Origin: Candidatus Omnitrophota bacterium
GTDB taxonomy: Bacteria > Omnitrophota > Gorgyraeia > Aquiviventales > Aquiviventaceae
Assembly: GCA_023247235.1 (NCBI GenBank)
Contig: JAHFGW010000013.1
Span: forward strand, 1 to 35,215
Direction: 5' to 3'
DNA: 35,215 nucleotides
Every line of letters begins with the position of its first letter. The stretch's first letter is position 1. Below are positions 25,408-34,346 of this stretch, piece by piece. The position numbers and the translations under genes were made by a program. The notes beneath the pieces were generated by a model. That model saw only the letters and a program-made list of their open reading frames with translations, did no database searches and was not told where the DNA came from.

Positions 25408-26024
25408 AGCCGGCCACGCCGGATCCCGGCAAGCTGAATCCCTCGACTCGTCCCGCCGTCGGCGGGGCTCGCTCGGGATTTCGCCCCGGCCGCGTGTCTG
25501 TCGCGGAGCTCAACTGGATGACCACGCGCGTGGACGCCGCGCTGGGCTGGGCCCGCAAGTTCTCCATCTTTCAATATCCGTTCGTGACGGCCTGCTGCGG
25601 GATGGAGTACATGGCCACCGCCACCTCCCACTACGACGTCGATCGGTTCGGCGCGGGCTTCCCGCGGTTTTCCCCGCGCCAGGCCGACGTCCTGTTCGTG
25701 GTGGGGACCATCAGCCACAAGCTCGCCCCGGTGCTCAAGCGGGTCTATGACCAGATGGCCGAGCCGAAGTGGGTCGTGGCCTTCGGCGTGTGCACGTGCA
25801 CGGGCGGCTTCTACGACAACTACGCCACCGTGATGGGCATCGACACCCTCATTCCCGTGGACGTGTATATTCCCGGGTGTCCGCCCCGTCCGGAGAACGT
25901 GCTGGACGGACTGATCAAGCTGCAAGAGAAGATCCAGCATGGCGTCCGCGCCACGCTGCCGCCGGACGCCTCCGCGCGGCCCGCGGAGCTGCAGGGCGCC
26001 CACCGGCCGGACACCCACCTGTGA
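25404..26024 (+). CDS. nuoB: NADH-quinone oxidoreductase subunit B
   Basis: GTG 25404 overlaps the nuoA stop. TACCGMEYMA, FGVCTCTGGFYDNYATV, YIPGCPPRPENVLDG. Confidence 0.95.
   Translation: MKPATPDPGKLNPSTRPAVGGARSGFRPGRVSVAELNWMTTRVDAALGWARKFSIFQYPFVTACCGMEYMATATSHYDVDRFGAGFPRFSPRQADVLFVVGTISHKLAPVLKRVYDQMAEPKWVVAFGVCTCTGGFYDNYATVMGIDTLIPVDVYIPGCPPRPENVLDGLIKLQEKIQHGVRATLPPDASARPAELQGAHRPDTHL
25438..25479. repeat. GC-rich palindrome (core GGCGGGGCTCGC) in nuoB 5' region
   Basis: TCCCTCGACTCGTCCCGCC-gtc-GGCGGGGCTCGCTCGGGA; imperfect inverted repeat encoding NPSTRPAVGGARSG. Confidence 0.75.
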
Positions 26025-26641
26025 GTGCTCGCCCAGTGGATCAGACACGGGGCCCGGCGACGTCGCTGCGCGCGCGGCTTCACGCGAGCTTTCCGCAGCA
26101 CGTGTTGGAAACCCACGCCTATCGGGGCCAGGAAACGGTGCTCCTGAAGCGCGAGGGGTTGCTTGAGGTCGCGCGGGTCCTGAAGAGCGATCCGGTCTTC
26201 GCGTTTGATTTTCTCATGGACCTCACCTGCGTCGATTACTTAACGTTTGGCCGCGTCCTCTCCAGCCGGCCCAGCCTGGCCACCCCGTCGCCCCTGCCGT
26301 ATTACATGACGCCCAAGCCCGACCCGGAACGATGGCAGCGGGGCGTGTCCGATGCGGCGTACCGCTTCGACGTCGTCTATCACTTCTTCTCCTCGAGCCG
26401 CGTGCACCGCCTGCGCCTCAAAGTCCCCTTGAGCGCCGCCGATCCGGCCCTGGACTCATTGACCGAGCTGTGGAAGTCCGCCGACTGGTTTGAGCGGGAA
26501 GCCTGGGACCTGTTTGGCGTCGTGTTCACCGGCCACCCCAATCTGCGCCGCCTCCTCATGTACGAAGGCTTCCAAGGCCACCCGCTGCGCAAGGACTACC
26601 CGTTCAACAAGCGCCAGCCGCTCGTCGGTCCGGTGAACTGA
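26021..26641 (+). CDS. nuoC: NADH-quinone oxidoreductase subunit C
   Basis: FLMDLTCVDYL, DWFEREAWDLFGVVFTGHPNLRRLLMYEGFQGHPLRKDYP; GTG start overlaps nuoB stop. Confidence 0.92.
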   Translation: MSARPVDQTRGPATSLRARLHASFPQHVLETHAYRGQETVLLKREGLLEVARVLKSDPVFAFDFLMDLTCVDYLTFGRVLSSRPSLATPSPLPYYMTPKPDPERWQRGVSDAAYRFDVVYHFFSSSRVHRLRLKVPLSAADPALDSLTELWKSADWFEREAWDLFGVVFTGHPNLRRLLMYEGFQGHPLRKDYPFNKRQPLVGPVN

Positions 26642-27996
26642 TGCCTGAGTCCGCGACGCTCTCGGCGCCCTCCGCAACCGAAACCCGGCACATGTTTTTG
26701 AACATCGGCCCCTCGCATCCGGCGATGCACGGCATCGTGCAGCTCATCGTCGAGCTCGACGGCGAGCGCGTGGTCAAGACCGATGTCGAGATCGGGTATC
26801 TGCATCGCGGCTTCGAGAAGATGTCGGAGCTGGGGCCCTACAACAACGTCATCCCGTACGCGGACCGGCTCAACTACGTCTCGCCGCTCATCAATAATTT
26901 CGGCTACTGCCTGGCGGTCGAGCGGCTCCTGGGTATCGAGGCCACCGAGCGCTGCCAGTTCATCCGGGTCATCATGAGCGAGCTGTCCCGGATCACGGAC
27001 CACCTCACCTGCGTCGGCGCCTCGGCTATGGAGCTCGGCGCCTTCACGGTCTTCCTCTACATGATCAAGGCGCGCGAATGGCTCTGGGAGCTTGTCGAGG
27101 CGGTCACCGGCGCCCGGCTGACGGTTTCCTATGGGCGCGTCGGGGGTGTGAAGGCCGATCTGCCCGGCCACTTTGCCGCGCGCACGCGCAAGGCGCTGGA
27201 GGATGTGCGGAAGGTCCTCTTGGAATGCGACGCGCTCCTGACCCGCAACCGGATCTTCATGGATCGCATGCAGGGAACCGGCATCATCTCGAAAGAGCAG
27301 GCCATCAGCTATGGCATCACCGGCCCGTTTCTGCGTGGCAGCGGGGTCGCGCTGGATGTGCGCAAGGCCAACCCCTACTTTGTGTATGACCGCCTCGCCT
27401 TCGACGTCCCCACGGGTGAGCACGGCGACAACTATGATCGGTATCTGGTGCGCATGGAAGAGATGGAGCAAAGCATGCGCCTGGTCGAGCAGGCGCTGGA
27501 TCGGCTGCCGGGCGGCCCGATCAACATCGATTTTTAAGGCCACGTCCTGCCCGCCGACGTGATGGTGGATGAAGCCAAGGTGGGCCGCGTGGCCGGGTTG
27601 AAGGCTGTGCACGTGAAGCCGGATCCCACACTCTGGGGCTCCACCCGCGGCTTCCATGAACGGGTGAACGCGCCGGAAAAACGGGCTGTGCTGCCGGCCA
27701 AAGAGGACACCTACGGCAACATCGAAGGGCTCATGCAGCACTTCAAGCTGGTGATGATCGGCCACGGGATTCGGCCGCCGCAGGGCGAGTACTATTCCGC
27801 CGTCGAGGGTGCGAATGGCGAGCTCGGCTTCTACGTCGTTAGCAACGGCGGCGAGGCGGCCTACCGCGTGCGTGTCCGCCCGCCCTGCTTCACGATCATG
27901 GGCGCGTTGCCCACGCTGCTGGCGGGCGACATGGTAGCTGATATCGTGCCGACCTTTGGGTCGGTCAACATGATCGGCGGGGAGCTGGACCGCTGA
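26641..27996 (+). pseudogene. nuoD: NADH-quinone oxidoreductase subunit D interrupted by one in-frame TAA (27535-27537); both halves in the same frame
   Basis: N part: NIGPSHPAMHGIVQL...LPGGPINIDF*; C part: GHVLPADVMVDEAK...GANGELGFYVVSNGG...RVRPPCF...PTFGSVNMIGGELDR. Could be decay, recoding or a sequence error. Confidence 0.85.
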
Positions 27997-29849
27997 TGGC
28001 CGCGCGTCCTGCGGCCTCTCCGGCCACCGGTCTGGACAGCTTGCGCGAGCCGGCCGAGGCGCTCCTCGCCCGGTACGAGCAAAAGCGGGCAGCCATGTTG
28101 CCCGTGCTGCGGCTGGTGCAGGAGCGGTTCGGGCACATCAGCGCACAGGCCGAAGACTGGGTCGGCCGCTTGCTCGAGGTCGCTCCGTCCCATGTGCATG
28201 AAGTCGTCACGTTCTACACCCTCTATCATCAGCGCCCGGTCGGCACCTACCATGTGCAGGTGTGCACGAACATCGCCTGCGCGCTGCGCGGTGGCCAGGA
28301 CCAGCTCAAGGCCATCGCTGGGAGGTTGGGCATCCAGCCGGACCAAACCTCGGCGGACGGGCGATACACGCTTTCGACCGTGGAATGTCTGTGCGCCTGC
28401 GAGGCGGCGCCCGTCATGCAGGTGAATGACCGGTATGTGGGGCCCGTCAGCGCGGAGGTCATTGACTGCCTGGTGCAGCGGCCCGAGGAGCTGCCGGAGC
28501 TGGGCCTGGTCTTCCGCGGGGCGCCCGGGCTGGTCGAGCCGGTGCTCTCGAAGCGGTTTCGTGTGAAAGATGCCGAGTCCATCGAGACCTACGTGCGCGA
28601 TGACGGCTACCAAGCGGCGCGCAAGGCCGTGACCGAGATGTCCCCGGAGGCCGTGATCGGCGAAGTGACCAAGGCCAACCTGCGCGGGCTGGGCGGGGCC
28701 GGATTTCCGACCGGCAAGAAGTGGGGATTCATCCCAAAGGACTCCTCAAAACCCAAGTACCTGGTGGTCAACGCGGATGAGGGCGAGCCCGGCACGATCA
28801 AGGACCGCTACCTCATCACGAAGGATCCTCACCGACTCTTGGAAGGGATGATCATCGCCGCGTATGCGACCGGCTGCCGCAAGGCCTACATCTACATCCG
28901 CGGGGAATACGCGACTCCGGCGCGCATCTTGGAGCAGGCGGTGGCGGAAGCCACGCGGTATGGGTTCTTGGGCCAGCGCATCTTCAACACGAGTCTGGCG
29001 CTTGAGGTGGTGGTCCATCGGGGCGCCGGCGCGTACATCTGCGGAGAAGAGAGCGCCTTGTTAGAGTCCCTCGAGGGCAAGAAAGGCTTCCCGCGGCTGC
29101 GGCCGCCCTATCCGGCCACCGCAGGACTCTTTGCCTGTCCCACCGTCATCAACAATGTGGAGACGCTGGCCTGCGTGCCCACGATCATCCAGCGCGGCGG
29201 GGGAGGGTTTGCCAAACTGGGCGCTGGGCGCAGCGGCGGCACGCGGCTGTTTAGCCTCAGTGGCCACGTGCGGCAGCCCGGCCTGTATGAAGCCTCGCAA
29301 GGCATCACGCTTCGCCAGCTCCTGGAGGCGGCGGGTGGGGTGCCGGAGGGCCGCACACTGAAGGCGGTCGTGCCCGGGGGCCTCTCCGCGAAGATCTTGC
29401 GGGCCGAGGAGATCGACGTACAAATGGATTTCGACTCGTTGCTGGCGGCCGGCACCATGGCCGGTTCGGCCGGCGTCATCGTCATGGATGACACGGCCTG
29501 CATGGTCGAGGCGCTCTGGTATGCGGCCAAGTTCTTCGCGCACGAATCGTGCGGCCAATGCTCGCCGTGCCGCGAGGGGACGGGCTGGGTCTTCAAGATC
29601 ATCGATCGCATCCGCCAGGGCCAGGGCCGCCCCGAAGATCTCGAGAACCTGCTCGCCATCGCGGGCGCGATGGAGGGCAGGACGATCTGCGTCTTCGCCG
29701 ATGCGGCCGCGTGGCCGATCCAGAGCTATATCGGCAAGTTCCGCCAAGAGTTCGAGTTCCATATCCGCGAGAAGCGATGCGATCTCCGATCAGGGGTTCG
29801 AGATCGGGCCGCACAGGCCAGGACGGAAGCCGCCGAGGCCCATGCCTGA
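27996..29849 (+). CDS. nuoEF: NuoE-NuoF fusion protein
   Basis: NuoE Cys pattern CTNIAC...CLCAC; NuoF NADEGEPGTIKDRYL, GAGAYICGEESALLESLEGKKGFPR, ESCGQCSPCREGTGW; one continuous 617-aa ORF. Confidence 0.95.
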   Translation: MAARPAASPATGLDSLREPAEALLARYEQKRAAMLPVLRLVQERFGHISAQAEDWVGRLLEVAPSHVHEVVTFYTLYHQRPVGTYHVQVCTNIACALRGGQDQLKAIAGRLGIQPDQTSADGRYTLSTVECLCACEAAPVMQVNDRYVGPVSAEVIDCLVQRPEELPELGLVFRGAPGLVEPVLSKRFRVKDAESIETYVRDDGYQAARKAVTEMSPEAVIGEVTKANLRGLGGAGFPTGKKWGFIPKDSSKPKYLVVNADEGEPGTIKDRYLITKDPHRLLEGMIIAAYATGCRKAYIYIRGEYATPARILEQAVAEATRYGFLGQRIFNTSLALEVVVHRGAGAYICGEESALLESLEGKKGFPRLRPPYPATAGLFACPTVINNVETLACVPTIIQRGGGGFAKLGAGRSGGTRLFSLSGHVRQPGLYEASQGITLRQLLEAAGGVPEGRTLKAVVPGGLSAKILRAEEIDVQMDFDSLLAAGTMAGSAGVIVMDDTACMVEALWYAAKFFAHESCGQCSPCREGTGWVFKIIDRIRQGQGRPEDLENLLAIAGAMEGRTICVFADAAAWPIQSYIGKFRQEFEFHIREKRCDLRSGVRDRAAQARTEAAEAHA

Positions 29850-31452
29850 GCAGCCGAAACGAGTTACGCTGACCATCGACGGCAAAGCCGTCACGGTGCC
29901 AGAAGGCACGACCGTGCTGCAGGCCTGCGAGCAGGCGGGCAGCCCGGTGCCGTTCTACTGCTACCATCCTGGCCTGTCCATTGCCGGGAACTGCCGCATC
30001 TGCGTGGTGGAGCTGACCAACTCGCCGAAGCTGCAGATCGCCTGCAACACGCAGGTGGCCGAGGGGATGGCCGTCCTGACGACCAGCGACAAGACGCTGC
30101 AAGGACGCAAGGAGGTCCTGGAGTTTCTGCTCATCAACCATCCACTGGACTGCCCGGTGTGCGATCAGGCCGGGGAGTGCTGGCTCCAGGATTACTACAT
30201 GGAGCACGGCCTCTACGATCCCAAATTCAATGAGCAGAAGGTGAAGAAGCCCAAGGCCATCCCCGTCGGGCCCACCGTGATGCTCGATGCCGAGCGCTGC
30301 ATCCTGTGCTCGCGGTGCGTCCGGTTCACCGATGAGATCACCAAGACGGGCGAGTTCGGCATCTTCAACCGTGGCGACCACTCGGAGGTCGGGTTGCACC
30401 CGGGTAAGACGCTCGAGAACAACTATGCCGGCAACGTGGTCGATATCTGCCCGGTGGGCGCGTTGACGGACCGGGATTTCCGGTTCAAATGCCGCGTATG
30501 GTACCTGGCTTCGGCCGACTCGGTGTGCCCGGGCTGCTCGCGCGGCTGCAATATCCAGATCCATTCCAATCGCGAGCGCGAATGGCGGCCGCATATCGCC
30601 AAGGGCCAGCGCGTGATGCGTTTGAAGCCCCGCTATAACCCGGAGGTGAACCAGTGGTGGATGTGCGACGTGGGCCGCTATGGCTACCGGTTCATTGACG
30701 AGGAGCGGCTTGAACGCGTGCGGTTTCGCGACAATGGCTCCAGCCGGGATGCCGGGTGGGATGAGGCGCTCGCGATGATTGCGGAGGCGCTCACAAGGGC
30801 GCGCGCCGAGCAGCGGCTTGGGCGGGTCGGCGCGATCCTCTCCAGCCATCTCACGAACGAGGACCTCTACGCGGCCAAGCGATTCTTCGGCGAGCTCGGC
30901 GTGACGCACGTGGCGTTCCAGCGGCCCAAACTCGGGGAGAGCGATGGATTTTTGCTCCAGGCGGACCGATCTCCGAACGCGCGCGGCGCACAAGCCCTGA
31001 AGATTGCCGAGGGCGCGGAACCCATCCTGGAGCGCGCGGCCAAGGGGCAGGTGGATGTGCTCTTCGTGTTCACCCAGGATCTCGTGGACCTGTTCGGTCC
31101 GCGCGCCTCGGAAGCCCTGGCCAAGGTCAAACTGGTTATCTTCATCGGGACCAACTGGAATCCGACCGCCAAACTCGCCCACATCGCCCTGCCAAGCGCC
31201 GTCTATGCGGAAAAGGACGGCACGTTTACGAATCTGAACGGGCGCGTGCAGCGGCTGCATGCGGCGCTGGCGCCTTGGGTGGATGCCAGACCGGAGTGGC
31301 AGATTCTAGCGGCCTTGGCGAGTCGGCTCGCGCTGGAACCGCCTGGCGTCGATGCCCACACCGTGTTCGCGGAGCTGGCCGCGCGCGAGCCAGCGTTTCG
31401 AGACTTGAGCTACGAGATGCTTGCGGACCAGGGAGCGCAGCTGGCGGCATGA
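29842..31452 (+). CDS. nuoG: NADH-quinone oxidoreductase subunit G
   Basis: 2Fe-2S FYCYHPGLSIAGNCRIC; HPLDCPVCDQAGEC; RCILCSRCVRF; VDICPVGALTDRDFRFKCRVWYL; ATG 29842 overlaps nuoEF stop. Confidence 0.94.
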   Translation: MPEQPKRVTLTIDGKAVTVPEGTTVLQACEQAGSPVPFYCYHPGLSIAGNCRICVVELTNSPKLQIACNTQVAEGMAVLTTSDKTLQGRKEVLEFLLINHPLDCPVCDQAGECWLQDYYMEHGLYDPKFNEQKVKKPKAIPVGPTVMLDAERCILCSRCVRFTDEITKTGEFGIFNRGDHSEVGLHPGKTLENNYAGNVVDICPVGALTDRDFRFKCRVWYLASADSVCPGCSRGCNIQIHSNREREWRPHIAKGQRVMRLKPRYNPEVNQWWMCDVGRYGYRFIDEERLERVRFRDNGSSRDAGWDEALAMIAEALTRARAEQRLGRVGAILSSHLTNEDLYAAKRFFGELGVTHVAFQRPKLGESDGFLLQADRSPNARGAQALKIAEGAEPILERAAKGQVDVLFVFTQDLVDLFGPRASEALAKVKLVIFIGTNWNPTAKLAHIALPSAVYAEKDGTFTNLNGRVQRLHAALAPWVDARPEWQILAALASRLALEPPGVDAHTVFAELAAREPAFRDLSYEMLADQGAQLAA

Positions 31453-31469
31453 TCGCGGACCTTGCCATG

Positions 31470-31517
31470 AAAATGGTGCCAGGCACCAAACGGCCAATTG
31501 GTGCCTGGCACCATTTT
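31470..31517. repeat. Perfect 20-bp inverted repeat between nuoG and nuoH, each arm itself palindromic
   Basis: AAAATGGTGCCAGGCACCAA-acggccaa-TTGGTGCCTGGCACCATTTT. Confidence 0.95.
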
Positions 31518-31522
31518 GAGTA

Positions 31523-32647
31523 ATGATAGTCGAGCTGGCAATCAAAGGATTAGTGAGCCTGTTTGTCCTGTTCGGCGTGCTCAATTTCGCGGGCATCCAG
31601 ACATGGGTCGAGCGCAAGCAGAGCGCCCTCATTCAGGACCGCATCGGCGCCAACCGCGCCTACTTCACGCTGCCATGGCGTTGGGCCGCGCCGATCAATT
31701 GGTTCCTGCGCAAGCTGGGCGGACTCGGCTTGCTCCATCCGGTGGCGGATGTGCTGAAGCTGTTGACCAAGGAAGACATTGTCCCCGAGCGGGCCGATCG
31801 GTTGCTGCACACGCTCGCCCCCTGGTTATCCGTCTTCTTCGCGATCGTGGCCTTCTCGGCGATCCCGATCGGCCCGCCGCTGGAGCTCTTTGGCCGCACG
31901 ATTCCGCTACAGGTTGCCAATCTGAACGCCGGCCTGCTGTATGTGCTGGCCCTGGCCTCCATCGGCATCTACGGCGTCATCCTGGCCGGCTTGGCCTCGC
32001 GCAGCAACCTGGCGACGCTGGGCAGCTTGCGGGCGACGGCCCAGATGGTCGCCTACGAAATCGCCTTGGGCGTGTCGCTCATTGGCGTGATCATGTGGTT
32101 CGGCACGATGGACCTCCGCCAGCTCGTCGAGGCCCAGGGCCGCTATCTCTGGGGCTGGCTGCCGGAATGGGGGGTGGTGGTGCAGCCGCTGGCCTGCCTG
32201 ATCTTCATGACCGCGGGGTTGGCGGAGACCAAGCGCGTCCCGTTTGATCTGCCCGAGGGGGAGCCGGAGATCATCGGCTACTTCACGGAATACAGCGGCA
32301 TGAAGTTCGGGTTATTCTTCCTGACCGATTTCGTGGAAGTGGTCCTCATTGCGGCGCTGACGACCACGCTGTTCTTCGGCGGCTGGCAAGTCCCCTACTT
32401 GACGTCGGCAGGCTTCGCCTTTCCGTGGGGCGGCGCGATCCCGGTCTCGCACCTGGCCTATGTCGGCCTGTCGCTGCTCGCCTTTACCCTCAAGGTGGCG
32501 GGCTTCATCTGGCTCTTTATGCAAATCCGCTGGACGCTGCCGCGCTTCCGCTATGACCAGCTGATCCGGCTGGGCTGGAAAATGCTGTTTCCGTTGTCGC
32601 TGGCCAACATTGCCGTGACCAGCGTGGTGGTGGTCGCGTGGCGCTGA
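31523..32647 (+). CDS. nuoH: NADH-quinone oxidoreductase subunit H
   Basis: WVERKQSALIQDRIGANRA, AETKRVPFDLPEGEPEIIGYFTEYSGMKFGLFFL. Confidence 0.96.
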   Translation: MIVELAIKGLVSLFVLFGVLNFAGIQTWVERKQSALIQDRIGANRAYFTLPWRWAAPINWFLRKLGGLGLLHPVADVLKLLTKEDIVPERADRLLHTLAPWLSVFFAIVAFSAIPIGPPLELFGRTIPLQVANLNAGLLYVLALASIGIYGVILAGLASRSNLATLGSLRATAQMVAYEIALGVSLIGVIMWFGTMDLRQLVEAQGRYLWGWLPEWGVVVQPLACLIFMTAGLAETKRVPFDLPEGEPEIIGYFTEYSGMKFGLFFLTDFVEVVLIAALTTTLFFGGWQVPYLTSAGFAFPWGGAIPVSHLAYVGLSLLAFTLKVAGFIWLFMQIRWTLPRFRYDQLIRLGWKMLFPLSLANIAVTSVVVVAWR

Positions 32648-33315
32648 TGGCCTCCTCCACCTTGGGCGAGCAGTTGCTCCACCGCATCCGCGAGGCGCAC
32701 AAACGCCGGGACCTGAATTGGGCCGAGCGGATCTACCTGCCGGCGATCGCGCAGGGACTCTGGGTCACCTCGCGCCACTTCTGGCGCAATCTGTTCCTGC
32801 ACGTGGCGCATCGGGTCGGGCTCTTTCGCGATCGGGCGGCGGCGGTCACGATCCAATACCCGGAGGAGCGGCGGCAGACGGCGCCGCGGCTGCGCACGCG
32901 CCATCGTCTCACCAAACGGGCCGACGGCACGCCGCGCTGCGTCGCCTGCATGATGTGCGAGACGGTGTGCCCGGCGCGCTGCATCTACATTGTCGCCGCG
33001 GAGCACCCGGATCCCAACGTGGAAAAGTACCCCAAGAGCTTCGACCTGGACCTTGGCAAGTGCGTGTATTGCGGCTACTGCGTCGAGGTGTGCCCGGAGG
33101 ACGCGATCCGGATGGATACCCAGCGCCATGACATCGCCGCGTTTTCTCGCGATGGCATGTGGCTCGATGTCCGGGAGCTCTTGAACCCAGGCAGCCGCCA
33201 GCCCACCGAGCCGCCGAATAAATTCGAGCAGCTGACGCTCGAGGAGTTCCGGCGGTTGCCTGCAACGCCCCCGCCGCCAGAACCGACGCCGGAGACGGCC
33301 CCCACGGAGGCGTAA
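32647..33315 (+). CDS. nuoI: NADH-quinone oxidoreductase subunit I
   Basis: CVACMMCETVCPARCIYI...CVYCGYCVEVCPEDAI; Pro-rich C-terminal tail. Start ATG 32647 (or GTG 32638). Confidence 0.94.
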   Translation: MASSTLGEQLLHRIREAHKRRDLNWAERIYLPAIAQGLWVTSRHFWRNLFLHVAHRVGLFRDRAAAVTIQYPEERRQTAPRLRTRHRLTKRADGTPRCVACMMCETVCPARCIYIVAAEHPDPNVEKYPKSFDLDLGKCVYCGYCVEVCPEDAIRMDTQRHDIAAFSRDGMWLDVRELLNPGSRQPTEPPNKFEQLTLEEFRRLPATPPPPEPTPETAPTEA

Positions 33316-33318
33316 GCC

Positions 33319-34272
33319 ATGGCGCAGGCGGAATCGGTCGTCATTATTGGCTCCGGGCCGGCCGGCCATACGGCCGCGCTCTACACGGCGCGCGCCGCGC
33401 TCAAGCCGGTCATGTTCGAAGGCTACAGCGCCGGCGGCACCCCGGGCGGGCAGCTCATGACGACCACCGAGGTGGAAAATTACCCGGGCTTCGCCGAGGG
33501 CATTCAGGGGCCGGAGCTGATGATGGCGATGCGCAAGCAGTCGCTGCGCTTTGCGACGCGCATCGTCACCGAAGACGTGACGAAGGTCGATCTCTCGAAG
33601 CGGCCATTCACCGTCGCATCCTTCGAGCAGCAGCTGGCGACCCGCGCCCTCATCATCGCGACGGGCGCGACGGCGAAGCGGCTGAACCTGCCCGGTGAGC
33701 AGAAGCTCTGGAACAAAGGCATGTCGGCGTGTGCGGTGTGCGATGGGGCCTTGCCGGTGTTCCGGAACAAAGAGCTCGTAGTGATCGGCGGGGGCGACTC
33801 GGCCGTAGAGGAGTCCACGTTCCTGACCAAGTACGCCTCGAAGGTCTACCTCATCCATCGACGCGAACAGCTGCGCGCCTCCAAAGTCATGCAGCAGCGC
33901 GCCTTGGACAACAAGAAGATCGAGATCATGTGGGACACGGTGGTCGAGGACGTGCTGGGAGAGGAGCTCGTGCGCGCGGTGCGGATTCGCAACGTCAAGA
34001 CGAAGGCCTCGCGCGAACTGCCCTGCGGCGGCGTGTTCTACGCGATCGGTTTTACGCCGAATACCGCCCTGTTCAAAGGGCAGCTCAAGCTGGATGAGTA
34101 CGGCTACGTCGTGACCAACCCGGGCTCCACAGCGACCTCAGTCGCCGGAGTATTCGCGTGTGGGGACGTGCAGGACAAGCGCTATCGCCAGGCGGTCACG
34201 GCCGCGGGCAGCGGCTGCATGGCGGCGATGGACTGCGAGCGCTGGCTCGCTGAGCAAGGGCATTCCGCGTAA
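33319..34272 (+). CDS. trxB: Thioredoxin-disulfide reductase
   Basis: VIIGSGPAGHTAALYTARA, GGQLMTTTEVENYPGF, CAVCDGALP redox motif, GGGDSAVEES, GVFACGDVQD. Confidence 0.95.
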   Translation: MAQAESVVIIGSGPAGHTAALYTARAALKPVMFEGYSAGGTPGGQLMTTTEVENYPGFAEGIQGPELMMAMRKQSLRFATRIVTEDVTKVDLSKRPFTVASFEQQLATRALIIATGATAKRLNLPGEQKLWNKGMSACAVCDGALPVFRNKELVVIGGGDSAVEESTFLTKYASKVYLIHRREQLRASKVMQQRALDNKKIEIMWDTVVEDVLGEELVRAVRIRNVKTKASRELPCGGVFYAIGFTPNTALFKGQLKLDEYGYVVTNPGSTATSVAGVFACGDVQDKRYRQAVTAAGSGCMAAMDCERWLAEQGHSA

Positions 34273-34346
34273 TACGCTCGGGAATCGTACGGGGATCGTT
34301 CGAGGACTGGCGCTGCCGGACGTGCCGACCCGTCACCGCGCGGGAC

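Noticed and set aside
29599-31260. 553-aa minus-strand ORF opposite nuoG
   Set aside because: Antisense of strongly supported nuoG; no family resemblance.
32551-33858. 435-aa minus-strand ORF opposite nuoI/trxB
   Set aside because: Spans two well-supported sense genes; shadow ORF.
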